The notes under the pieces are model-generated. The model had not been told where the DNA came from. It worked only from the letters and a program-made list of their open reading frames with translations, and ran no database searches. Below, in pieces: positions 57,070 to 64,000 of a stretch of DNA of 64,000 nt. The stretch spans positions 806,001 through 870,000 of the forward strand of contig AP025763.1 of assembly GCA_027943745.1 (NCBI GenBank). The letters run 5' to 3'. The stretch is from Neptuniibacter victor (GTDB taxonomy: Bacteria > Pseudomonadota > Gammaproteobacteria > Pseudomonadales > Balneatricaceae). The position numbers and the translations under genes were made by a program. Position 1 is the first letter of the stretch, and every line of letters starts with the position of its first letter.

Positions 57070-58247
57070 CGATAAATCTTATACGAGGTTGGGTGCTAGT
57101 GCTCTGCGGCGCTTTTGCTTCTACCGCTCAGGCTGCAAATGACTATCAGGTTGTTATGCAGCAACTATTAGCCAGAGGTGATCTGGTCACAGAGGCTTAC
57201 GATCCTGCTCAAGCAATTAAGTTTGGTAATGAATATTCCCAATTGTATTTTGGTGGTTTTGAGGGTGAAGGGCTTGAGTTTGCTGTAGGGCAGGCGGATC
57301 AAGATACGATGCTTCAAATTGAATTAAATTTTACCCGTCTTATTAATAGTGCGGTAAAAGGTCATTCAAAGGATGTTGTAGCGCAGCGCTGGTTGGAACT
57401 GAGGGGACTTTTAGTTGAGGCTCCGATGATCAGTAATGAGAATGCCAGTTTCTGGGAAATCGTGGTGCAGTCTCTGTTGATTCTTCTTCGCGAAGGAGTC
57501 GAAGCGTTGCTGGTTATCGCAGCATTAATTGCTTATCTGCGTAAAGCAGGTGCTGCGGATAAAGTTGTCTATATCTGGGCGGGTACTGGTGCAGCGCTGG
57601 TCGCTAGTGTGATTACTGCTTGGGTGTTACAAGGATTGATTGCCAATAGCGGTGCGGCAAGAGAAATCTTGGAAGGGATGACAATGATCGTCGCGGCAGT
57701 TTTGCTCAGTTATGTGAGCGTATGGCTATTTGCCCGTCGTGAAATGCAACAATGGCAAGGTTTTATCAGTGACAAAATGGGCGATGCTGTGAGCAGCGGA
57801 AGTTTATGGGCTATTGTCTCCGTTGCATTTTTTGCGGTGTATCGAGAGGGGGCTGAAACCATCCTGTTCTATCAGGCATTAATCAGTGATGCCGAGGGGG
57901 CATACGATGCTATTGCATCCGGCTTTGGATTGGCTTTGATAGGCCTGTTAGTTATCTACGTGATGATCTTTCAACTATCAGTGCGGTTACCACTCAAACA
58001 GTTTTTTACCGGTACAGCAGGGCTGCTGTTTGCACTCTCGATCATCTTTGCCGGCAAAGCAACTTTGGAACTTCAGGTATCGGGTTGGATGAGCAATACT
58101 TGGCTGGAGGGATTCCCAACGATCAGTTGGCTTGGTGTTTTCCCAAGTATCGAGTCGTTGTTAACGCAAGGCTTGATGATTGTGCTACCGATTATTGGCT
58201 GGTTAATTACCCGTAAGAAAATAGCAGTTCAGCCAACCGCAGCGTGA
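57066..58247 (+). CDS. FTR1-family high-affinity iron permease with periplasmic N-domain
   Basis: A 393-residue inner-membrane protein. Signal peptide 1-24, a helical periplasmic domain of about 105 residues, then seven membrane helices. The iron-binding REGxE motifs are both present: REGVE (142-146) and REGAE (260-264). FTR1/EfeU permeases take up iron after a partner oxidase; no EfeO, EfeB or multicopper oxidase is seen here, but the DUF1111 di-haem protein at the operon start could provide the redox step (inference). It is translationally coupled to the transglutaminase-like gene and followed by a terminator. Confidence 0.92.
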   Translation: MTINLIRGWVLVLCGAFASTAQAANDYQVVMQQLLARGDLVTEAYDPAQAIKFGNEYSQLYFGGFEGEGLEFAVGQADQDTMLQIELNFTRLINSAVKGHSKDVVAQRWLELRGLLVEAPMISNENASFWEIVVQSLLILLREGVEALLVIAALIAYLRKAGAADKVVYIWAGTGAALVASVITAWVLQGLIANSGAAREILEGMTMIVAAVLLSYVSVWLFARREMQQWQGFISDKMGDAVSSGSLWAIVSVAFFAVYREGAETILFYQALISDAEGAYDAIASGFGLALIGLLVIYVMIFQLSVRLPLKQFFTGTAGLLFALSIIFAGKATLELQVSGWMSNTWLEGFPTISWLGVFPSIESLLTQGLMIVLPIIGWLITRKKIAVQPTAA

Positions 58248-58262
58248 CTGGAGGTAAGATTT

Positions 58263-58296
58263 AAAAAGGGCAGATTTGGATAATCTGCCCTTTTTT
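58263..58296 (+). terminator. Terminator after the iron permease gene
   Basis: AGGGCAGATT (58267-58276) pairs perfectly with AATCTGCCCT (58282-58291), with an A tract before and six T after. It marks the end of the 34.6-58.3 kb iron-linked region. Confidence 0.93.
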
Positions 58297-58408
58297 ATTG
58301 TCATAAGCAGAACCTATGATGCTCATAGCAATATGCGAATAGTTCTTAAGGTGCCATTGGGTAATACTCTAACAATCATAATAAGGTTTACCTTCAAGGA
58401 GATCGGAA

Positions 58409-59623
58409 ATGAAGACTGAACGATTGGAATTTGTTGGACATGATGGTTCAACGCTAGCTGCAAGGCTAGATCTTCCCGTTGGGAAACCGGCCGCTTTTGC
58501 GTTATTCGCCCACTGCTTCACGTGTTCAAAAGATATTCCGGCCGCGAGGCGTATTGCACAAAGACTCGCATCATTAGGGATCGCGGTACTTCGATTTGAT
58601 TTCACCGGTTTAGGTCATTCCGGCGGTGAATTTGCCAATACGGGATTCAGTTCAAACGTTAAAGATCTACTTTTAGCCGTAGACTATCTGCGTAAAACCT
58701 ATCAAGCGCCACAGTTGTTGATAGGCCACTCCTTGGGTGGTGCTGCTATTTTGGCTGCTGCAGGAAGTATTCCTGAAGCAAAAGCGGTTGTTACGTTAGG
58801 CGCGCCGGCGGATCCTGAACACGTTATACATAATTTCAGTGAGCATGTCGGTGAAATCTGCAGTGAAGGTAAGGCTGAAGTTAAGTTGGGCGGTCGAACG
58901 TTTACTATTAAGCGTGATTTTATTGAAGATATCTCACAGGTACCACTTGAACGCAGTGTTGGAGGTCTTAAAAAAGCGCTATTAGTCATGCATGCACCGT
59001 TGGATGAAACGGTAAGTTTAGACAATGCAGCTCGTTTGTTTCAGATGGCTAAGCATCCGAAAAGCTTTGTTACCTTAGATGACGCAGACCATTTGTTAAG
59101 TCGAACAGAGGATGCTGAATATGCCGCTGAACTTATCTCTGCGTGGGTGCAACGTTATATTGATGTGACACTGCTGCCAAAATTGATGAACGCTCCGGAA
59201 GGCCTTACGCGTGTGAGTGAAACTGATCCCAATAGCTTTACTCAAGATATAAGCGCTGCAGGACATCATTTTATTGCGGATGAGCCTATCGCTTATGGGG
59301 GAAGCTATTTAGGCCCCACCCCTTATCAACTTGTCGCGGCAGGTTTGGGTGCATGTACATCCATGACTATTCGGATGTATGCGCGTCAGAAAAAGATTCC
59401 TTTAGCGCATGTTCAGGTGGATGTTAGCCATGACAAAGTACACGCTCAAGATTGCACAACCTGTGAGCAAAGTAGTGGTAAAGTTGACCAGTTTATTCGT
59501 CAGATTACGCTCTCTGGCGATTTAACAGATGAACAGCGTCAAAGGCTGATGGAAATAGCTGACCGCTGCCCAGTTCATCGGACCCTTGAGGGGGAGATAA
59601 GTATTCGAACACAGTTGAGTTAA
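58409..59623 (+). CDS. Alpha/beta hydrolase - OsmC fusion protein
   Basis: A 404-residue two-domain protein. Residues 1-255 are an alpha/beta hydrolase with nucleophile elbow GHSLG (106-110, Ser108), and the late catalytic His in DDADHLL. Residues about 265-404 are an OsmC-like domain with the paired cysteines in GLGACTSMTIRMYA and DRCPVHRTLEG used for thiol-dependent peroxide reduction. This fusion is widespread in proteobacteria; a link to organic peroxide or lipid hydroperoxide detoxification is plausible. AAGGAG precedes the ATG. It is outside the iron operon. Confidence 0.92.
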   Translation: MKTERLEFVGHDGSTLAARLDLPVGKPAAFALFAHCFTCSKDIPAARRIAQRLASLGIAVLRFDFTGLGHSGGEFANTGFSSNVKDLLLAVDYLRKTYQAPQLLIGHSLGGAAILAAAGSIPEAKAVVTLGAPADPEHVIHNFSEHVGEICSEGKAEVKLGGRTFTIKRDFIEDISQVPLERSVGGLKKALLVMHAPLDETVSLDNAARLFQMAKHPKSFVTLDDADHLLSRTEDAEYAAELISAWVQRYIDVTLLPKLMNAPEGLTRVSETDPNSFTQDISAAGHHFIADEPIAYGGSYLGPTPYQLVAAGLGACTSMTIRMYARQKKIPLAHVQVDVSHDKVHAQDCTTCEQSSGKVDQFIRQITLSGDLTDEQRQRLMEIADRCPVHRTLEGEISIRTQLS

Positions 59624-59774
59624 TGAGTGTATTTACTCTCTATATTACTCGACAGGCAGCATAAACATGGCTGCCATTTGCTAGTGTTGTACTTATTAAC
59701 GTTACCGCTTAAATTACCCATTCAAGTGTCTTGGAAATTAAGTACTCACTATTTATAACTAGGGAAAGTAAAGT

Positions 59775-61247
59775 ATGTTGTCACACGAGTTAGAGGTTTT
59801 AATTAAATCGGAAGTACCTTTGATAGTGATTGAGAGTACAGAAGAAAATCAAGTTGTGGATGTTTTACATGATTTAAAGCCTCTGCATGCAAGACCTCTA
59901 TTTAAGTGGACGTTAACAGAAGGGATTCAACGGATTGACCGTGAGATGGCGCCTCAAAAATTGTTTTCGTCTCCTACGGACGCCTTGCAGCATATTAAAT
60001 CGGTGTCTACACCTGGTATCTATGTTCTAGCGGATATCCACCCTTTTCTCGATGAACCTATGCATATTCGATTACTGAAGGATATCGCTCTTCAATTTGA
60101 TCAGCTAGGGCATACGATGATTTTATTGAGCCATGCTCTCACTGTGCCTGTCGAACTGAGGAAGTTAACCGCAAAACTAGATGTGGCGCTTCCTAATCGT
60201 ACTGAAATTGAGAAAATTGTTCGGGAAGAAGCGCAGACTTGGATGAAACAGAGCGGCGTTAAAGTTCAAGCGAATTCTGATTACTTACAGTTACTGATTA
60301 GCAATCTTGCTGGCTTAACTCGCACTGATGTGCGCCGATTAGCTCGCAACGCTATTTTTGATGATGGCGCGATAACAGAGAGCGACCTTCCTCAAATAAA
60401 CGAAGCAAAATATAAGTTATTGAGTGAAGAGGGAAATCTTCACTTTGAATATGATACGGCTAAGTTTTCTGATATCGCTGGGTTTTCTAAGCTGAAAGGT
60501 TGGTTGAACGAGCGCCAGGTGTTCTTTAAAGGTGGGGCTGCTAGCAGCAATCTGCCCGCCCCAAAAGGGATGCTGTTATTAGGCGTGCAAGGCTGCGGAA
60601 AAAGTTTAGCGGCAAAAGCGGTGGCTGGAAGTTGGCAAGTGCCGTTGCTTCGTTTGGACTTTGGCAGTTTATACAATAAGTATTATGGCGAAACGGAAAA
60701 AAACTTAAGAGATGCATTACAAACGGCTGAAGTGATGGCACCTTGTGTTATGTGGCTGGATGAAATTGAAAAAGGTATCTCAAGTGATGGCGACGATAGT
60801 GGGCCGGCTACACGTATGCTTGGTACCTTATTAACGTGGATGGCTGAGAAAAAAGAGTCTGTTTTTATTGTTGCTACTGCAAACGATATTCAAGCATTAC
60901 CGCCTGAATTAATTCGTAAAGGCCGTTTTGACGAGATCTTTTTTGTCGACCTTCCTACCGAAGAGGTGCGTTTTACGATTTTTGATATTCATCTTAAGAA
61001 ACAAAAAGCCAATCCTGCAGAATTTGATTTTGCGCGACTCGTTGATGAGAGTGAAGGTTTTTCAGGTGCTGAGATAGAGCAAGCGGTTATCTCTTCATTC
61101 TACGCAGCGCATGGTCAGGAACGAGAGTTAGATCAAGCGTTGTTGATAGGAGAGCTACGTAAGACTCAGCCTCTCTCTGTGGTTATGGCTGAAAAAGTAG
61201 CGCAGTTACGATTGTGGGCAGAAGATCGAACGGTTTCGTGTGATTAA
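59775..61247 (+). CDS. Ycf46-like AAA+ ATPase
   Basis: A 490-residue protein. The N-terminal half resembles the Ycf46 family (VPLIVIESTEENQVVDVL, MILLSHALTVPVELRKL); the C-terminal half is an AAA+ module with Walker A GVQGCGKS (270-277), Walker B MWLDEIEK (Asp329, Glu330), and the second-region ATANDIQALPPELIRKGRFDEIFFVDLP. The family occurs in plastids, cyanobacteria and proteobacteria; its role is poorly known. AGGGAAAG lies before ATG 59775. It is monocistronic by context. Confidence 0.9.
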   Translation: MLSHELEVLIKSEVPLIVIESTEENQVVDVLHDLKPLHARPLFKWTLTEGIQRIDREMAPQKLFSSPTDALQHIKSVSTPGIYVLADIHPFLDEPMHIRLLKDIALQFDQLGHTMILLSHALTVPVELRKLTAKLDVALPNRTEIEKIVREEAQTWMKQSGVKVQANSDYLQLLISNLAGLTRTDVRRLARNAIFDDGAITESDLPQINEAKYKLLSEEGNLHFEYDTAKFSDIAGFSKLKGWLNERQVFFKGGAASSNLPAPKGMLLLGVQGCGKSLAAKAVAGSWQVPLLRLDFGSLYNKYYGETEKNLRDALQTAEVMAPCVMWLDEIEKGISSDGDDSGPATRMLGTLLTWMAEKKESVFIVATANDIQALPPELIRKGRFDEIFFVDLPTEEVRFTIFDIHLKKQKANPAEFDFARLVDESEGFSGAEIEQAVISSFYAAHGQERELDQALLIGELRKTQPLSVVMAEKVAQLRLWAEDRTVSCD

Positions 61248-61293
61248 GGGGCGTGCGCTAGTACTTCTTAACTACTGTGATGCAATCATGTTG

Positions 61294-61557
61294 TCAGAGC
61301 CAGTAGGTGATAAACCTCCACGCCTTTCCTAGCATGGTGGGGAAAAGGTGTGGGAATATCATGGCAACGCTGAAAAATGCAGCGATAATTAGCCAAAAAC
61401 CACTACTGCCTATATAGGCGTCTGGCGCTCCCCATAGTGCCAGTTCTTTATTAATACCTAGCCAGAGAATAACCGTTGTAGGTACTGCGAAGAACATCGC
61501 TGCTAAAACCCCCATTAGTCTTGCTTGGATCGGCCCCTCTCTCTTTTCTTTAGGCAT
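61294..61557 (-). CDS. Small two-helix membrane protein, unknown function
   Basis: An 87-residue protein with two hydrophobic helices (about 13-34 and 51-70) and a basic N-terminus. AAGGAAG lies seven bases before ATG 61557. It is convergent with the Ycf46-like gene. No family recognised. Confidence 0.72.
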   Translation of the reverse strand: MPKEKREGPIQARLMGVLAAMFFAVPTTVILWLGINKELALWGAPDAYIGSSGFWLIIAAFFSVAMIFPHLFPTMLGKAWRFITYWL

Positions 61558-61611
61558 TATTCGCTTCCTTTTCGGTGGATAAGTCGCTGATCTGGGTGGT
61601 CAGTTTAAGCA

Positions 61612-62430
61612 TCATTTAAAAAATGATTGGTACTGTTTTGGTGTGACAGCCACTCGTTTTTTAAAATTGCGCTGGAAGTGGCTTTGATCGGAGAAGCCTA
61701 ATTGCAGTGCTACATCGGACAATCGCTTGCCTTGTCGGAGGAGTGCTTTGGCTTTTTTGATACGTTGATCTAACTGATAAGCATGGGGAGATTGGCCATA
61801 GTGATCTTTAAAACTACGAATAAGGTGATAGCGGCTGAGGCCTGTTTCTTGGCTAAATTGCTCCAGTGACCAATTGCTATCCAGTTTATCCATGATGAGC
61901 TCTTGGATACGACGAATATGGAAGTTTTCTCTTGTTTGCTCTCTACTTTTTAGATTGAAGCCTTTGGCGAAGTGACTCCGTAGAAACTCTACGAGCGTGC
62001 TTTCTGCCGCTAATCGGTCATGGGGGCGAAGTAAAAGTTCAAAAATCTGGTCAAACTGATAAAAGCTAGGGCTGCTTGTATCGTATAAGTCGGGGAAAGG
62101 GAGGTAATCCATACCTTCACACTTAAATAGTTCCTGCTGTAGTTCTGCAATCCAGGCGGTATCAACAAATAGCATTCGGTAAGACCATTCACCCTCGTCA
62201 GGGTTGCAAGAGTGGGCATCTCCGGGATTTATTGTGACAGTGGTACCGCGGTTAATATGATTTTTTTGATTGAGATTATGATAATTGCCGCTACCAGTAT
62301 CAATTACGCCAAATGTGAACTCGTCATGGGAGTGGGTATGAAAGCAGGCGGCGGAGCGGCTTGCTGAACGCATTTCGATGAACGGCAGGGCTCCGCTGCG
62401 CGTAAAGTGTAACGACTTATCTTGAACCAT
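61612..62430 (-). CDS. AraC-family transcriptional regulator
   Basis: A 272-residue regulator. The N-terminal cupin ligand-binding part contains HTHSHDEFTFGVIDTGSG and TINPGDAHSCNPDEG; the C-terminal double helix-turn-helix contains LEQFSQETGLSRYHLIRSFKDHYGQSPHAYQL and LSDVALQLGFSDQSHFQRNFKKRVAVTPKQYQ. The closest functional analogues regulate the adjacent LysE-type exporter in many gammaproteobacteria, which fits here. ATG 62430 is preferred over GTG 62436. A MITE-like repeat lies between this gene and lysE. Confidence 0.9.
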   Translation of the reverse strand: MVQDKSLHFTRSGALPFIEMRSASRSAACFHTHSHDEFTFGVIDTGSGNYHNLNQKNHINRGTTVTINPGDAHSCNPDEGEWSYRMLFVDTAWIAELQQELFKCEGMDYLPFPDLYDTSSPSFYQFDQIFELLLRPHDRLAAESTLVEFLRSHFAKGFNLKSREQTRENFHIRRIQELIMDKLDSNWSLEQFSQETGLSRYHLIRSFKDHYGQSPHAYQLDQRIKKAKALLRQGKRLSDVALQLGFSDQSHFQRNFKKRVAVTPKQYQSFFK

Positions 62431-62447
62431 AAGCACTACTCGCTCTG

Positions 62448-62518
62448 TTAGGGAACCTACGAATAAGTCCCAAGCTTTCTCAGTGGGCAGTAAATCGACT
62501 TATTCGCAGGTTCCTTAG
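62448..62518. mobile_element. MITE-like inverted-repeat element with 4-bp target duplication
   Basis: The 18-base arms 62452-62469 and 62497-62514 (GGAACCTACGAATAAGTC and its complement) match at 17 of 18 positions and enclose 27 bases. The tetranucleotide TTAG flanks both ends (62448-62451, 62515-62518), like a target-site duplication of an IS5-type transposon. It has no coding capacity. It sits one base after the lysE stop codon and just upstream of the AraC start, so it could act as a hairpin terminator or affect both genes. Confidence 0.65.
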
Positions 62519-63124
62519 TTAACCAAATAAAATCGATACAACAGTAAGGCTGAGAAGAATCCCCATCAACCGATTAAAGGTGCGTTGCCGTTTTGGATCT
62601 GCAAGGAATTCCCTAATCAGATGCCCTGCCATCGCCCAAGTGCTAATACCAACAAAGCATAATACAAAAGAAATGATTGTATAGGCTAGTAGGTAGTAAA
62701 GGGTGTCTGTAGCGATTTGTGTGAGTACAAAAACGCTAACACCTGACATCGAAACAAGCCATGCCTTAGGATTTAGGCCTTGGCAAAGAGCACCTTGAAT
62801 AAAGCTAGGAGGTGAACTTTTATCGTCATTACCTTGGTTGTCGCCTTTGGATGTCGCTATTTTGTATGCCATGTAGAGTAGAAAACTACTACCCAGGTAC
62901 TTAAGAATTTCAGTTATTGTTGGAGTATCGGTGAGCAGTTGGTTTAATCCCGTGCCTACCAAGAATACTATCAATGTATAGGATATTGTTGCGCCTAGTA
63001 TATGCGGAAGTGTCCGTAGATAGCCAAAGGTGGCACCAGAGCTGGTGGCAATAATGTTAACAGGCCCAGGGGTAATCGCTCCGATTAGGGCAAAGAGGGA
63101 CATTGAAAGTAAAACCGTAGCCAT
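62519..63124 (-). CDS. LysE/RhtB-family amino acid or metabolite exporter
   Basis: A 201-residue protein with six hydrophobic helices. ALIGAITPGPVNIIATSSGATFGYLRTLPHILGA is the N-terminal LysE signature, and GLNPKAWLVSMSG the middle one. Family members export amino acids or analogues; the substrate here is not deducible. AAGGA seven bases upstream supports the start. Probably controlled by the AraC regulator encoded downstream on the same strand. Confidence 0.9.
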   Translation of the reverse strand: MATVLLSMSLFALIGAITPGPVNIIATSSGATFGYLRTLPHILGATISYTLIVFLVGTGLNQLLTDTPTITEILKYLGSSFLLYMAYKIATSKGDNQGNDDKSSPPSFIQGALCQGLNPKAWLVSMSGVSVFVLTQIATDTLYYLLAYTIISFVLCFVGISTWAMAGHLIREFLADPKRQRTFNRLMGILLSLTVVSILFG

Positions 63125-63243
63125 CGATGATCCTTGGTGTATGGATATAGGATTAAAAAGTTTCTTGGGCTTATAATGGCGTTTTATTTGTCGTCAGTAT
63201 TGAACGATATTGCGGTGTCTTTTCTGATTGGGGGTACCGGTTC

Positions 63244-63268
63244 AGCAGAGCCCGAAAAGAGCTCTGCT
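63244..63268. terminator. Stem-loop after the right-edge DUF1111 gene
   Basis: AGCAGAGC (63244-63251) pairs with GCTCTGCT over a 9-base loop. There is no real T tract on the minus strand, so termination of the minus-strand gene is possible but weakly supported. Confidence 0.4.
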
Positions 63269-63278
63269 TTCAAAAAGT

Positions 63279-64000
63279 TTATAAATTATTGATAAATTCG
63301 ATCATCAAACGGCGTTGGTTTTTCGGTAATATCATATAGGCTTGTTTTGCTTTTTCAGCCTCTCCTCCGTGCCAAAGAATCGCCTCTTCAATGCTCCTTG
63401 CTCGACCATCATGAAGGAAGTTCGTATGACCATTCACTGTTTTAGTCACACCTATTCCCCATAAAGGTGCTGTACGCCATTCTTGCTTGTTTGCTTCGAA
63501 ATCTCGTCGCCCTGATAGTCCTTCCCCCATATCATGCAGTAGTAAGTCAGAATAGGGGCGGATGAGTTGATTTTCTAAACGTGAGATTTCGTGTTCACCT
63601 GTAAGTACTTCTGATTTATGGCAATTTGCACAGCCGCTACTGTGAAACAAGCGCTCCCCATGTTGAACATCAGGATTATCCATATTTCGACGATAGACGA
63701 CTCCGAGTAGCTGTAAGTACGTTGTGACATCACGCAGTTGGTCAGGTCTGAGCTCAAATTCAAGACTATCTAAGGCAGCAAGGCAGGCGCGTTGCTGAGG
63801 CTCGCAATTCTGACGGGCTTTATGGGTTTTATTGCTTTCATCGTGTCGGTAGAGGAATAGTTCGTTGTTGATCCCCATGTCGTGATAAGCAGCGATCGCA
63901 GACTGTTGACGAATATCAAAGGCATTGGCTTTCCAAGAGAAACGTCCGAGAATCTTACCGCCACGTTCCAAATCCCAAACATAATTAGGTCGGCCTGAAA
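63279..64000 (-). CDS. Second di-haem DUF1111 protein, C-terminal part, cut by window edge
   Basis: The frame is open to the right edge (upstream codons read SGRPNYVWDLERGGKILGRF), so the N-terminus is outside. The visible 240 residues hold one haem site CANCH, the segment LENQLIRPYSDLLLHDMGEGL and the ending NFLHDGRARSIEEAILWHGGEAE, closely parallel to the DUF1111 protein at 51594-53105 but without the long Asp-rich insertion. The first haem site of the family would lie beyond the window. Dedicated partners, for example imelysin-type genes, may follow outside. Confidence 0.88.
   Translation of the reverse strand, partial: SGRPNYVWDLERGGKILGRFSWKANAFDIRQQSAIAAYHDMGINNELFLYRHDESNKTHKARQNCEPQQRACLAALDSLEFELRPDQLRDVTTYLQLLGVVYRRNMDNPDVQHGERLFHSSGCANCHKSEVLTGEHEISRLENQLIRPYSDLLLHDMGEGLSGRRDFEANKQEWRTAPLWGIGVTKTVNGHTNFLHDGRARSIEEAILWHGGEAEKAKQAYMILPKNQRRLMIEFINNL

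Noticed and set aside
59668-59692. GGCAGC...GCTGCC hairpin after the hydrolase-OsmC gene
   Set aside because: Short stem with a bulge and no T tract; not strong enough to call a terminator.

Overview
The window comes from a gammaproteobacterium, most likely a marine member of the Oceanospirillales (Oceanospirillaceae-like). The evidence is the enterobacterial-type rRNA operon (16S - tRNA-Ile - tRNA-Ala - 23S - 5S), the gammaproteobacterial gene order nadB / rpoE-rseA-rseC-mucD / lepA-lepB-rnc-era-recO-pdxJ-acpS, a TAXI-TRAP transporter with a universal stress protein, and moderate GC. The genus is inferred, not shown.

Layout. 1-3.3 kb: the tail of thiC, a small membrane protein, and a 5TM-PAS-PAS-GGDEF-EAL cyclic-di-GMP enzyme split by a frameshift in a run of eight A. 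3.3-7.6 kb: a MarR regulator, a c-di-GMP-I (GEMM) riboswitch that has no same-strand gene directly behind it, a small DUF5062-like gene, a YcbL-type hydrolase, zapE and pfkA. 7.9-12.1 kb: a TAXI-TRAP uptake system. 12.2-18.1 kb: a complete rrn operon followed by a repeat of the 5S tail. 18.2-30.8 kb: housekeeping genes, including a sigma-E operon in which rseA appears fused to the C-terminal domain of rseB and no separate rseB is present. 30.9-34.5 kb: four sugar-acid-type catabolic genes.

34.6-58.3 kb is the unusual part. Four sites resembling Fur boxes lie in the intergenic regions. Two of them contain the -10 element of a good sigma-70 promoter, and these two stand before the Sel1-repeat gene and before the pilin block. 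The sites frame a type IV filament/type II secretion-like machine: a PilP/GspC-like protein, a secretin with a conjugation-protein-like C-terminus, a lipoprotein, a large prepilin behind a structured leader RNA, a PilM-PilN fusion with an inserted MshEN-like segment, a PilO-like protein, three ATPases, a PilC/GspF protein and two pseudopilins. Next come a di-haem DUF1111 protein, a MoxR/DUF58/transglutaminase-like trio and an FTR1 iron permease. My reading is an iron-starvation-induced surface filament or secretion system coupled to iron uptake; this is inference from site and gene context. I do not recognise the locus as MSHA, a classic T2SS or the PilMNOPQ system.

58.3-64 kb: a hydrolase-OsmC fusion, a Ycf46-like AAA ATPase, a small membrane protein, an AraC regulator, a MITE-like element, a LysE exporter and the C-terminal part of a second DUF1111 protein that runs off the right edge. 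No transposase gene, integrase or CRISPR array was seen.
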